64,000 nt of DNA from Paraferrimonas sp. SM1919 (GCF_010993985.1 NZ_WINH01000008.1:1-64000), one strand, 5' to 3'; counted from the stretch's first letter, positions 9,179 through 18,588 are shown. The notes: generated from the sequence alone by a model not told the origin. Program-made: numbers and translations.

Positions 9179-10435
9179 ATGGGATTATTTCGTAAGGAAG
9201 CGGTTCAGCAGCAACAGCAACGATTGACCGGTTCAGTATCTTTGGCTCAGCCAGTATCCATTGCTGTCATCACTGTTGTCATTTTGACCATCACTACCGT
9301 CATTATTAGTTTTCTTTTTCTTGCCCAATACACTAGAAAAGAGTCGGTTCAAGGCTTCCTAATATCGGATAAAGGTTTAATAAGAGGCTTTTCTGGCCAG
9401 GCAGGGGTGATTGAGCTGTTGTATGTCGCCGAGGGCGATATGGTGGTTAAAGGGCAAAAACTTGCGAACATTAACGTGCCTAAGGCAAGCTACACATCTC
9501 AGCGTGGAACCACCCATCTTAGTGAACAGTTGGTTTTCCAATACCAGCAACAACTAGCCTTGATAGATAGTGAGATTCAACAGCAAAAGCAATTGCTTGA
9601 GCAAGAGTTAGTCACCTTAAAAGCCTCCCAGGAGGGACTGTACAGTGAACGCCAATCATTGCTCACTCAAACAAAACTGGCAACCGCAAAGCTGCAGCTT
9701 ATTGAGCAACAACAACAAAGTTTGCAAGCACTGTATGGAAAAAACCATCTCACATTAAGTGAGTATCAAAGCCATCGTCAAATTGCAATTGATGCTGAGC
9801 AAGAGTTACATTCTTACCAACGATTACTTTTTACTAACCATGTCAGAATGGAGGAATTAGCTTATAAAATTGATATTCTGCCTAATCAACTGCATGTGAA
9901 GCTCAGTAGTTTACAAAGGCAAAAATCTGAGATTCAAAATCAGCTTTTGCATACCCAAGCCAATGCAACATATACCGTATTGGCCCCTCATTCAGGTGTT
10001 GTCACCGCCGTTTTATTCAGTCAAGGAGAGACTGTGGCAAATAATACCGCCATCCTTACAATTTTACCTGAAAATTCAAATTTGGTTGCTGAGCTGTTAG
10101 TACCAAGTAGAAGTATTGGCTTCGTCAAATTAGGTCAAACAGCAAAGTTAAGATTTGATGCATTTCCATATCAAAGGTTTGGATTCATCAATAGTGAGGT
10201 GATTAGTATCGAGCAGACACTGGTCACCCCAAGCGAAATTAAATTACCGATTAATATCCGCGAACCAGTGTACCGATTGCGAGCAAAGCTTCCTCATCAA
10301 TATATCCAAGCTTATGGTAAAGACTTTCCTTTGAAAACTGGAATGCAGCTTGAGGCGGATATTAGCTTAGATAAAAGATCACTATTGGACTGGTTGTTTG
10401 AACCTATTTATAGCCTTAAAGGTAAATTAAATTAG
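9179..10435 (+). CDS. HlyD-family membrane fusion protein of peptide exporter
   Basis: This 418-residue periplasmic adaptor links an ABC exporter to an outer-membrane channel. It has a cytoplasmic head of about 30 residues, one membrane helix at about 28-50 and a barrel-sandwich half near 58-100. A Gln-rich coiled coil spans about 115-265, and the second lipoyl half starts with TYTVLAPHSGVVTAVLF. The layout resembles CvaA/MchE adaptors of microcin and colicin V exporters. AAAGGGAGGAG gives a strong ribosome-binding site. The ABC/C39 gene follows 5 bp later. Confidence 0.9.
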   Translation: MGLFRKEAVQQQQQRLTGSVSLAQPVSIAVITVVILTITTVIISFLFLAQYTRKESVQGFLISDKGLIRGFSGQAGVIELLYVAEGDMVVKGQKLANINVPKASYTSQRGTTHLSEQLVFQYQQQLALIDSEIQQQKQLLEQELVTLKASQEGLYSERQSLLTQTKLATAKLQLIEQQQQSLQALYGKNHLTLSEYQSHRQIAIDAEQELHSYQRLLFTNHVRMEELAYKIDILPNQLHVKLSSLQRQKSEIQNQLLHTQANATYTVLAPHSGVVTAVLFSQGETVANNTAILTILPENSNLVAELLVPSRSIGFVKLGQTAKLRFDAFPYQRFGFINSEVISIEQTLVTPSEIKLPINIREPVYRLRAKLPHQYIQAYGKDFPLKTGMQLEADISLDKRSLLDWLFEPIYSLKGKLN

Positions 10436-10440
10436 GGGCA

Positions 10441-12555
10441 ATGATGTCAGAATTGATCAAGTTTTCTAATCGAAGAACGACGCCACTTATTTTACAAACA
10501 GAAATGGCTGAATGTGGTTTAGCTTGTATGGCGATGGTGTCTAGTTTTTATGGGCATAAGCTCGATATGGGCGCAATTAGGCAGAAATATAGCGCCAATG
10601 TGAGCGGTATGAATTTACAGCAATTGATTGAGCTAGGTGCTGTTCTGGGATTAAGTTCGAGGGCATTACAATGTGAGCTAAGTGAGTTAAAGCAATTGCA
10701 ATTACCTTGCATATTGCATTGGGATATGAATCATTTTGTGGTGCTAACTAAGGTCAGTGGTAAAGGCGCGAAACAGAAATTCAGTGTTAATGATCCTGCG
10801 AGAGGGCAAAAAATATTCGATATAAAACAAATCAGTAAGCATTTCACAGGTGTTTGTTTAGAGTTGACCCCGACCAATCAATTTGAAACAAAAACAGAGT
10901 CTTCCACTCTTCGTTTTTATCAGCTTTGGTCGACGATGACTGGGTTGAAGCGTGGTTTAGTACAGCTATTTTTGGTGTCTTTAGTTATTCAGGTTTTAGT
11001 GCTTTTAGGCCCTTATTATATGCAATGGGTCGTTGATGAGGTCTTGGTAAGTTTTGATCAAGCCTTACTGCTTGTACTGGCGTTAGGCTTTGGTTTTATT
11101 GTGGTGTTGGAAACCCTTACGGCTGCGTTTCGAAGTTGGTTGATCATTCGCTTATCCAGTGTATTAAACATGCAGATGGGGGTGAACCTTCTGCATCACC
11201 TGATGCGCTTACCTATGTCTTTTTTTGAATCTAGGCATATTGGTGATTTAATGTCGAGATTTGGATCTTTGGCGCATATCCGCGAAAGGATAACGACAGG
11301 ATTTGTAGAAACTTTTGTTGATGGTGTGATGGCTATTTCTATTTTGGTCGTTATGGTGCTGTATTCTTGGCAGCTCGCTATGATAGTCGTGTTGGTGATT
11401 GTACTGTACTTAGTGGTGAGACTGATTCTTTTTAGGCCTTTTAAGATGGCGAGTGAAGATTTAATCCAAAATTGTGCAAAAGAGCAAAGCCACTTTTTAG
11501 AATCTTTAAGAGCCATGCAGACGATTAAAATATTTGCTCAGGAGAATTTAAGACAAAGTATTTGGCAAAATCGATATGCCGAAGTGATCAATAGTGAAAT
11601 AAAAATCGGTCGTTTAGAAATCAGTTTTAATGCCTTTAATAAAATGCTATTTGGACTTGAAAATGTAGTTGTGATTTATATTGGGGCGCTGACGGTAATG
11701 CAAGGGCAGTTAACCGTGGGGATGCTACTTGCCTTTATTAGTTATAAACGTTTATTAGCAGATAGGGCAACTAATCTTATTGAGCAAATTATACAATTTA
11801 AGATGATGCGCTTACATCTTGATAGGATTGCCGATATCGCTTTGAGCACACCAGAGAAAAATATCGATAGCCAAAGTGAAGCGCTTTTTCAAGATGCTGA
11901 TATAGTCTTAAAAGACATTTGTTTTAAATATCCAAACTCGGACAAATGGCTACTTAAAAATATTAATTTAACGGTTCGAGCTGGGGATTGCATTGCCATC
12001 AAAGGTGCCTCCGGTGCTGGCAAAACCACACTGATGAAAATCATGCTGGGTTTACTGCCGCCTACTTCTGGTTGTGTTAGCTTTGGCGGTGTGGATATTA
12101 CACAAATAGGTTTGAAAAAGTATCGTAAACAGATCGCTGCAGTACTGCAAAATGATACCTTATTAGCTGGTTCAATCGCGGATAATATTTGCTTTTTTGA
12201 GCCATCGCCAGATTTTGAAAAAATATTTAGGGTTGCAAACAGTGTTGCCATTAGTCAGGAAATCGATGCTATGCCTATGCAATATAATGCTTTGGTTGGT
12301 GATATGGGAGCATGTTTGTCTGGCGGTCAAATTCAAAGGCTACTGCTGGCAAGGGCGCTTTACAAACAGCCTAAAGCATTGTTTTTGGATGAAGCAACCT
12401 GTCATTTAGATAAGGAAAATGAGTTTGTCATAGCCCATCAAGTTAAGAATATGGCATTAACCCGAGTAATGGTGGCCCATCGTCAAGAAACGATAGCGAT
12501 TGCGAATAAAGTCTACCTATTAGAGGCCGGAAGTTTGTCTATGGCACCGCAATAA
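10441..12555 (+). CDS. C39-peptidase ABC exporter (CvaB-like)
   Basis: This 704-residue bifunctional exporter cleaves a double-glycine leader and exports the cargo. The N-terminal C39 domain (about 12-145) has catalytic Cys25 in QTEMAECGLAC, His98 in HWDMNHFVVL and Asp118 in NDPARG, so it looks active. Six membrane helices span about 170-440. The ATPase has Walker A GASGAGKT (522-529), signature LSGGQ (626-630) and Walker B ALFLDE (646-651). Either ATG of the ATGATG start is possible, with AGGGGC upstream. It forms an operon with the adaptor gene. No TolC gene and no clear double-glycine precursor lie beside it. Confidence 0.93.
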   Translation: MMSELIKFSNRRTTPLILQTEMAECGLACMAMVSSFYGHKLDMGAIRQKYSANVSGMNLQQLIELGAVLGLSSRALQCELSELKQLQLPCILHWDMNHFVVLTKVSGKGAKQKFSVNDPARGQKIFDIKQISKHFTGVCLELTPTNQFETKTESSTLRFYQLWSTMTGLKRGLVQLFLVSLVIQVLVLLGPYYMQWVVDEVLVSFDQALLLVLALGFGFIVVLETLTAAFRSWLIIRLSSVLNMQMGVNLLHHLMRLPMSFFESRHIGDLMSRFGSLAHIRERITTGFVETFVDGVMAISILVVMVLYSWQLAMIVVLVIVLYLVVRLILFRPFKMASEDLIQNCAKEQSHFLESLRAMQTIKIFAQENLRQSIWQNRYAEVINSEIKIGRLEISFNAFNKMLFGLENVVVIYIGALTVMQGQLTVGMLLAFISYKRLLADRATNLIEQIIQFKMMRLHLDRIADIALSTPEKNIDSQSEALFQDADIVLKDICFKYPNSDKWLLKNINLTVRAGDCIAIKGASGAGKTTLMKIMLGLLPPTSGCVSFGGVDITQIGLKKYRKQIAAVLQNDTLLAGSIADNICFFEPSPDFEKIFRVANSVAISQEIDAMPMQYNALVGDMGACLSGGQIQRLLLARALYKQPKALFLDEATCHLDKENEFVIAHQVKNMALTRVMVAHRQETIAIANKVYLLEAGSLSMAPQ

Positions 12556-12573
12556 CCTGAGTTCTTAGGGGCG

Positions 12574-12663
12574 ATGGTGAGAGCGTCATGTGTGGCTAAA
12601 CTCTATAGTATTGCTAAGCATAGCCACCAACTTGAGGAGGTACTGGCTCAGCATGGTTGTTAG
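12574..12663 (+). CDS. Possible 29-residue small ORF after C39 exporter
   Basis: An ATG preceded by TTAGGGG opens a 29-codon frame ending in TAG, 18 bp after the exporter stop. The peptide has two cysteines and ends LEEVLAQHGC. It lacks a true GG/GA/GS leader site (HG precedes the final Cys), so it is not a convincing C39 substrate. It may be chance. It is recorded because of its position and ribosome-binding site. Confidence 0.2.
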   Translation: MVRASCVAKLYSIAKHSHQLEEVLAQHGC

Positions 12664-12683
12664 TTTACTATCGTTAGCACTGG

Positions 12684-13841
12684 TTAATGACTTCTATCCG
12701 TGAGTATAAGCTGATTGTTTTGTTGATCAATTTGAAAATGGTATTGGCTTAAAATATCCATGCCCAACAGTCCATCGGCGTTATCGTTAATTTCCACAGG
12801 TAAGCTGGCTAAGGTCACATTGTTTACCATTACGGTACCTATGGAAAGTGAGTTGATTTTGAATAAATAACTTTCTGCCTGGCCATTGGCGGTATTGAAA
12901 GTAATGTTTTTAATACTGTCTTGTTGGTCAATCCCTAATCGCGATAATGCCTGTGGAGCCAGGGAGGTTATAGAAGCACCAGTATCAATTAATAGAGTAA
13001 AGGCAATGCCATCTACCTTAATATCTACTAGATATTGTTGCCCCATAGGGGTTAAGTTTATGGTGTTGGGAGCGGCTTGTGATTGCTGGATCTGGGCTAA
13101 TAGTTTTTGTGCTTTGGGGTAGATAGGGTCGCTTGGACTGACTTGAGTTAATGTAAATTCGGCATCAGCCATTTGCTCAAGTTGCATATATTCTGCCGCC
13201 AAATATAAATTAATTAAGCCAAGATGATTAAATAAATCATTAGCATACATAAGCAAATCTATCCATTCTTGTTGGCTTAATTGGTCATCAGCTTCTAATA
13301 AGGTATCAATGACTTGATCATCCAATGCAGTTTCTAGTGTGGGATTGGTTAGGTTGTTATGGGATTGTCTCGCAAGATCAATTAGCTCTAAGGCACCATA
13401 CCAGTTATTGTCAGAGGTAAAGTAATTGCTAAAAGCTAATAATATTGAAACTTGATAGTTTTCAATATTATTTAGGTATGTATTAACATAGCTTTGTGCA
13501 CTTGAATGGCTTTCCAGGGTGTCGACCTTCGCAAGGATTTTCGGTACCCATGGTGACTGTTGTTGCTCTGGCAATAGGTTTAATAATTGAAAGAAGCAAA
13601 CGTAATCATGCTGTTGCCAACAAAAATCAAGCTTAGATATCGTTGAGTCGTGGTTGCTATTTGCCGTAGGAACCGTTTTTGAGGGCGCTTTGGTAGGTGT
13701 TACTAATGATTCATGGTTGTTGTCGACAATACTGTTGTTGGTTTTTTTTAACCATATGATTGCCCCGTGAAAACGCCCTAAACCATAGCCAATAGCCAAT
13801 ACAAACAGAACAATAAAAGTCTGAAGTACCTTCACATTCAA
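12684..13841 (-). CDS. Membrane-anchored retropepsin-like aspartic protease
   Basis: This 385-residue protein has an N-terminal membrane anchor (about 6-22), a helical TPR-like region (about 70-255) and a C-terminal clan AA aspartic protease domain (about 265-382). The catalytic motif is DTGAS at 286-290, and the family's hydrophobic-glycine partner appears as GLLGMDIL near 357. Only one Asp-Thr-Gly is present, so the active enzyme would be a homodimer, as in retropepsins. It probably faces the periplasm. NnrS lies 58 bp upstream on the same strand, so the two may be co-transcribed. The substrate is unknown. Confidence 0.85.
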   Translation of the reverse strand: MNVKVLQTFIVLFVLAIGYGLGRFHGAIIWLKKTNNSIVDNNHESLVTPTKAPSKTVPTANSNHDSTISKLDFCWQQHDYVCFFQLLNLLPEQQQSPWVPKILAKVDTLESHSSAQSYVNTYLNNIENYQVSILLAFSNYFTSDNNWYGALELIDLARQSHNNLTNPTLETALDDQVIDTLLEADDQLSQQEWIDLLMYANDLFNHLGLINLYLAAEYMQLEQMADAEFTLTQVSPSDPIYPKAQKLLAQIQQSQAAPNTINLTPMGQQYLVDIKVDGIAFTLLIDTGASITSLAPQALSRLGIDQQDSIKNITFNTANGQAESYLFKINSLSIGTVMVNNVTLASLPVEINDNADGLLGMDILSQYHFQIDQQNNQLILTDRSH

Positions 13842-13899
13842 TCCCTTATATTTATTGTGCTCAATACTTTATTTCTTAGCATACGCTAATTTTCAAGAC

Positions 13900-15102
13900 T
13901 TAAAAACGGCTTTGTTTTGCTTTAAATAGTATCGGGGTATACACCCATAAAAAGAGGCTAGCGGCGATAAGCCATAGCATAATACTGGCGATGTATCCCC
14001 ATATGGTATTGGCTAAAAAAGGCGCTAACACTCTTATTAGTGCGCTCATTAATACACAAATAAAGCAGATGTTTATCCAAGGGTGGGGGAGTAATGCTCG
14101 ACCTGTGTGCCCAAGGGAAACCCGTGCCATCATGGCAAAAATCATTAGCCCCATGGCGGCAATGGTGATTAAGTGTAACGCATGGCTAAATGCAATGTGT
14201 TCGCTCACGAGGCTAACACCGATTAGTGCGCTTCCAAGTCCGAGGCAAAAATAAGAGGCATGTAATGACCATAATAACGGTGTTTTTAAAGTTTTTTCTG
14301 CATGCCAGTGGCGCTGACGCATCAGGTTAAGTAGACCGCAGCTGACAAGAAGCCCAGCAGTAAGTGCTGCTGTTGAAAAATAAAAGTTGCTAACAAAACT
14401 CAGCATGGCTATTAAGGTGAGTGGCATCAGTGAGACTTCTAACCAAGGTTGTGGTGGTTTTCTGACGACGTTCAGTCCATTCGCAGTGAAAAAAGGAATA
14501 ACACGACCTCCCATTATTGTCATCAACAGTACAAACATAAGCACCATGGATCGACATAGGTGCAAGGCCAGTGCATGTTCACCCATTTTACTACTTATAA
14601 TAATGGCGCTATTAAGGATTGCCATGACGGATAGCATGGCAACGAATAGGTAATTACGGCGGTTACGGGCGTTTATGACGCAACGTCCAAAGGCGAAAAT
14701 CACAGCTAACCACCACAATAATTGGGCACTGAAAGCGAGGTAAATGCTGTTAGGTGTATTTACCCAAAATCCTATTCGAGCCAATATCCATAAGACAATG
14801 AGTGCGATGATTGGGTAGCCACTTAAACTGGGTTGTTTCGTCCATGTCTGCACAGCTGTCAGCAGAAATCCTGCGGCGACGGTTGCCCCAAAACCAAATA
14901 TCATTTCATGGGCGTGCCACACTGCAGGCACCATTACTCTATCTAGATTAGACCCTAATGTGAGCATAAGTGCCCAAGTGCCTAAACTGATAATGCTGGC
15001 GATAGTGGCTAACAGAAAATGCGACCTAAATAACAGTTGCAAAATTGGCGCATCGGCAACACCTGTTGCAGGGACCTTTTTATGATCGTCAATATTTAAC
15101 AT
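13900..15102 (-). CDS. NnrS-family haem-copper membrane protein
   Basis: This 400-residue protein has about twelve hydrophobic helices. It carries the NnrS hallmark near residues 60-95 (VWHAHEMIFGFGATVAAGFL then TAVQTW), plus conserved His and Arg residues such as LCRS and GGRVIPFF. NnrS proteins are linked to tolerance of nitric oxide and nitrosative stress. No NsrR or FNR box was recognisable upstream. The aspartic protease gene follows it on the same strand. Confidence 0.92.
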   Translation of the reverse strand: MLNIDDHKKVPATGVADAPILQLLFRSHFLLATIASIISLGTWALMLTLGSNLDRVMVPAVWHAHEMIFGFGATVAAGFLLTAVQTWTKQPSLSGYPIIALIVLWILARIGFWVNTPNSIYLAFSAQLLWWLAVIFAFGRCVINARNRRNYLFVAMLSVMAILNSAIIISSKMGEHALALHLCRSMVLMFVLLMTIMGGRVIPFFTANGLNVVRKPPQPWLEVSLMPLTLIAMLSFVSNFYFSTAALTAGLLVSCGLLNLMRQRHWHAEKTLKTPLLWSLHASYFCLGLGSALIGVSLVSEHIAFSHALHLITIAAMGLMIFAMMARVSLGHTGRALLPHPWINICFICVLMSALIRVLAPFLANTIWGYIASIMLWLIAASLFLWVYTPILFKAKQSRF

Positions 15103-15579
15103 TAAAATGCCTATGGCTTTCAGGTATTACTCAAATATTTTAGATAATACGATTGAATCTGCTCATCACCTCATAAGCATTAGTCAGACTCTCAATATAG
15201 TCAAAGTGTGGCAAAGTAAAAATAACCATTGTCTTAAAAATAATATTGACTGGTTATCGGCTGTTAAACGGACGCACTCGTTATCCAATTGCGTTAACTC
15301 TCATAATAGGCGTGTGTTCACCAATTTTCCTGGATAAATACAAGGTCACTAGTACTGTCATACTTGAGCATTCTCGAATAGTAAATGCTTTATTCATTGA
15401 TGCTGCACCTGCAGGTGCTCAAAGATGTTCAGTATTGGTTGTCTAGCGATAACCGTATGTAGCACTAATAGGAACTCAGTGTATTGCTCTGTCATTGCTT
15501 GTTTGAGTGATCTTTTTTGGTGTATTGCTCGTAATATATGTCATTTTTAGGTGATAATTTTGCTGCCAAGTTATTTTTT

Positions 15580-15608
15580 TTGTTGTATCTGTTAAGAATT
15601 TGTTATAT
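15580..15608 (+). promoter_or_regulatory. Sigma-70-like promoter of GH16 gene
   Basis: TTGTTG (15580-15585) and TTATAT (15603-15608) are 17 bp apart. Transcription would start at about 15614, inside the adjacent LacI-type operator, which suits repression by promoter occlusion. Confidence 0.5.
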
Positions 15609-15612
15609 CAAT

Positions 15613-15628
15613 ATGTAAGCGCTTACAT
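15613..15628. promoter_or_regulatory. LacI-family operator of GH16 gene
   Basis: ATGTAAGCGCTTACAT is a 16-bp perfect palindrome with the central CG and flanking AA/TT typical of LacI/PurR-family operators (pattern TGNAARCGNTTNCA). It lies 43 bp before the GH16 ATG and abuts the -10 box. No LacI-family gene is in the window, so the repressor is encoded elsewhere. Confidence 0.7.
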
Positions 15629-15670
15629 GTGTGAGTCTGTTAAATAATAAAACCTAACTAGGAAAACCCT

Positions 15671-18541
15671 ATGACTATGCGTAAAGGATTGGCACTAAGT
15701 CTGTTGTCTAGTGCCATGTTATTTGGCTGCGGCGGTGACGACGCAGAAACTAATTACTTACCTCTGTTTCAGGTGGCTGATGCTACCACTAAGGTTGGTG
15801 AACTTTTCACTATGTCCAACTTTGCCACTGATGCCGACGGCGACCAACTATCCTATAGCTTTGATGGCCTGCCAAGCTGGTTGAGTTACGATGAAGCATC
15901 CCAATCCTTGAGCGGTACCCCTCAAATGGGGCAAGAAGGCAACTATGCTTTTACCATTCATGTGTCAGATGGTAGTGTCTCCTCTTCTAAAGAGGTCAAC
16001 CTAGAAGTCAAACTGATTGGTGACTGGAAGTTGGCATGGTCTGATGAATTCGATGGTAACGCCCTCGACAGTAATAACTGGTCACCAATGCTAGGTGACG
16101 GCAGCGAGTATGGACTCGTTGGCTGGGGTAACAATGAATTACAATATTACAAAGCAGAAAATGCTACCGTTGCTGACGGTAAACTTAGCATCACTGCTTT
16201 AGAAGAGGTAACCGCTGGTTACAATTACTCGTCAGCACGTTTAAGGACAGCTGGTAAGTTCGATACTAAATACGGTCGCATTGAAGTAAAAGCAAAAGCC
16301 CCAGAAGGGCAGGGCTTATGGTCTGCTGTGTGGATGCTACCAACCGATTCTATGTACGGTGGCTGGGCTTCAGGCGGTGAAATTGACATCATGGAAGTGG
16401 TTAGCGCTAAAGGTGATGTGAATCAAAAGACCCATGGTACTGTTCATTATGGTATGGCTTGGCCGTTCAACCAAAATGCTGGCGGGATGATTGATGCCCA
16501 AGTCACAGATGATTTCCATACCTATGCTATTGAATGGGAGCAAAATGAAATTCGTTGGTACTTTGATGGTCAACATTATGCGACGGTGACCAAAGATGCT
16601 TGGTGGAGCTACTTCTACAAAGATATGGCGACGGGCTATGAATCGGCACCTGAAGCACCATTTGATCAAGATTTCCATTTACTTATTAACTTAGCTGTTG
16701 GTGGTAACTGGCCTGGTTCTCCTGACGGTGATACCGCTTTCCCTTCTGCACTTGAAGTTGATTATGTTCGTGTTTACGACTGTGAATATGATGGTGTACC
16801 GGTTGCTAGTTGTGCTAACAATGTCAGCGATACTGTAGAGCCCGCTCCAGAACGTTCTGTTTATGTTGCTGAGTATCCGTTATTCACTGGCAGCGGTGAA
16901 GATAAAATCTCATGGACTACGGCTGCAGGACCAATTGAAGCGCCACTTGCGGTTGGTGCAGGTTGGGATAACAACGGTGCCCTAAGCATGACGTTAACAG
17001 CGGATCCAGAACGTGGCGACGTGATTGACATTACGACTACCGATATGGGTAATGTGCTCATTAATGCTGCTGAGGGGGGAACGTTTGCTCTACGCGGAAT
17101 GGGTAACTCTCAAAAGCCTTGGGAATTAGCAGCTGCTGAACTGAAATTCGAATTATTTATTGACTCATCTATGACCAACGCTGACGGTAACATATTGATC
17201 AAGATGGATTCAGGATGGCCTAACCTCGGATTTAAATCACTGGCCATTAGCGATTTAAAAATGGATGAATGGCAAAGCCTGTCAGTTCCAGTGAACGATC
17301 TTGTCGCTACCCCAGGTGATGGTCCTTTAGACATGGCTGCTGTAGTTAACTTGTTCGTTATTGAGTTTAGTTCCAACGCCCATGTGATGGTCGATAATAT
17401 CACTCTCAAATGTGCTCACCCTGCGGATAATGGCTGTGCTATAGATCCACCACCTCAAGAGATTTCGGACAGTGAATTGCCAGTGTTTATCAATGGTGTG
17501 AACACCGGAGTCTGGGACAATGGTGTTGGTGCATGGGACGATGCGATTCAAACTGACTACTTCGATGGCACTGCTGGTGGCCACATGGGCTGGGAGATTG
17601 TTGATAGTGGCGAAGATGGTCATGATCAAGTACTGCAAATCACAAGCTCAGATAGCGGTGCAAGTGGTCTGGTATTTATTCAAGCTTCGACCCCACAAAA
17701 TTTATCAGGCTTTGCGGGTGGTACCTTAGAGTTTGACTTAAAAGTTGCAGATTATGGTTCTAATACTTCTGGGATGACTTTTAAAGTAGACTGTATCTAT
17801 CCGTGTACGACTGGTGATCAACCACTAGGTGTAGTGGCTGATGGCGAATGGCAAAGCTTCTCAATTTCCCTAGATGATTTAGTCGCTAAAGGACTTAACC
17901 TTAAGACTGTCAATACAGGTTTAGTGATTTACCCTGCATGGGGTGACCAAGCTGGAGTGACTTTCTGGGTTGATAACATTAAGTGGGTTAAAGGTGAAGG
18001 TGCCGTAGATGGTGGCGATACTCCTGCTGCTCCTGGACCAGTGGGTGATGTTACCTTGTTTACAGACACTGAAGATGCCAATTGGAAGTTCTTCATCTGC
18101 TGTGCCAATGCAACCAGCACAATCGCTGATGTAGGTGGTGATAATGGGAATGTTGCGGAATTCAACTTTTCTGGCACAGGCGGTACCGTGGTTGGCTTTA
18201 TCAATGAAAATGGTAACGATTTATCCGGTTTAACCAATGGTACCTTAGAGTTTGACTTTAAGATGACTTCTGCACCAACCAATACTGAAGCGGTTTGGAA
18301 ATTAAAAGTTGAAGGTGCAAGCCAGTCAATCTTTGCCGAGTTAGACCTGAGTGCGGGTAATTCAGGTGTTGGTCCTGTGCTCGATCAGTGGCAGAAATAC
18401 ACATTTAATCTGTCTGACCTTGAATCCGCTGGCCTTGACCTTAGTTTAGTGAAAATTGTGATGATTTTCCCTGAGTGGCAAAAGGCTGATGGCGCAGCTT
18501 ACCAAATCGACAATGTAGTATTCAAAGACGGTCTGCAATAA
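15671..18541 (+). CDS. GH16 beta-glucanase lipoprotein (laminarinase-like) with three C-terminal modules
   Basis: This 956-residue surface or periplasmic glycan hydrolase is probably an endo-beta-1,3-glucanase. A lipobox LFGC puts the lipidated Cys at residue 20. A putative Ig-like domain spans about 28-115, with DADGDQLSYSFDGLPSWL. The GH16 catalytic domain (about 118-375) has the motif GEIDIMEV: Glu237 nucleophile, Asp239 and Glu242 acid/base. Three beta-sandwich modules follow (about 390-578, 595-775, 785-956), each ending in a V/I-D-N-I/V segment and resembling ExoP-like or CBM-like carbohydrate-binding domains. AGGA precedes the start. It is monocistronic under a LacI-type operator. Laminarin as substrate is inferred from family. 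Confidence 0.92.
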   Translation: MTMRKGLALSLLSSAMLFGCGGDDAETNYLPLFQVADATTKVGELFTMSNFATDADGDQLSYSFDGLPSWLSYDEASQSLSGTPQMGQEGNYAFTIHVSDGSVSSSKEVNLEVKLIGDWKLAWSDEFDGNALDSNNWSPMLGDGSEYGLVGWGNNELQYYKAENATVADGKLSITALEEVTAGYNYSSARLRTAGKFDTKYGRIEVKAKAPEGQGLWSAVWMLPTDSMYGGWASGGEIDIMEVVSAKGDVNQKTHGTVHYGMAWPFNQNAGGMIDAQVTDDFHTYAIEWEQNEIRWYFDGQHYATVTKDAWWSYFYKDMATGYESAPEAPFDQDFHLLINLAVGGNWPGSPDGDTAFPSALEVDYVRVYDCEYDGVPVASCANNVSDTVEPAPERSVYVAEYPLFTGSGEDKISWTTAAGPIEAPLAVGAGWDNNGALSMTLTADPERGDVIDITTTDMGNVLINAAEGGTFALRGMGNSQKPWELAAAELKFELFIDSSMTNADGNILIKMDSGWPNLGFKSLAISDLKMDEWQSLSVPVNDLVATPGDGPLDMAAVVNLFVIEFSSNAHVMVDNITLKCAHPADNGCAIDPPPQEISDSELPVFINGVNTGVWDNGVGAWDDAIQTDYFDGTAGGHMGWEIVDSGEDGHDQVLQITSSDSGASGLVFIQASTPQNLSGFAGGTLEFDLKVADYGSNTSGMTFKVDCIYPCTTGDQPLGVVADGEWQSFSISLDDLVAKGLNLKTVNTGLVIYPAWGDQAGVTFWVDNIKWVKGEGAVDGGDTPAAPGPVGDVTLFTDTEDANWKFFICCANATSTIADVGGDNGNVAEFNFSGTGGTVVGFINENGNDLSGLTNGTLEFDFKMTSAPTNTEAVWKLKVEGASQSIFAELDLSAGNSGVGPVLDQWQKYTFNLSDLESAGLDLSLVKIVMIFPEWQKADGAAYQIDNVVFKDGLQ

Positions 18542-18556
18542 TAAGTCTTTAAGCTA

Positions 18557-18588
18557 AAACGCCGCTTCAATTGAAGCGGCGTTTTTAT
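18557..18588 (+). terminator. Rho-independent terminator of GH16 gene
   Basis: A long, nearly loop-less palindrome (arms AACGCCGCTTCAA/TTGAAGCGGCGTT) is followed by a T-run. The flanking A-run lets it serve both strands. Confidence 0.9.

Larger units (their letters stand above)
15103..15670. other. Intergenic region between nnrS-like gene and GH16 gene
   Basis: This 568-bp region separates two divergent genes. Near the GH16 gene it holds a sigma-70-like promoter and a perfect LacI-type operator. A 14-bp perfect palindrome GCACCTGCAGGTGC lies at 15405-15418. Short open frames of 66 and 76 codons are present but show no protein-like pattern. I see no gene. Confidence 0.6.

Noticed and set aside
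12574-12663. Small ORF as a double-glycine bacteriocin precursor
   Set aside because: It lacks GG/GA/GS before a cleavage point and the leader hydrophobic pattern. It is kept only as a low-confidence ORF.
15107-15446. Two overlapping open frames of 76 and 66 codons as small genes
   Set aside because: No good ribosome-binding site, no protein-like composition, and they lie in a control region.
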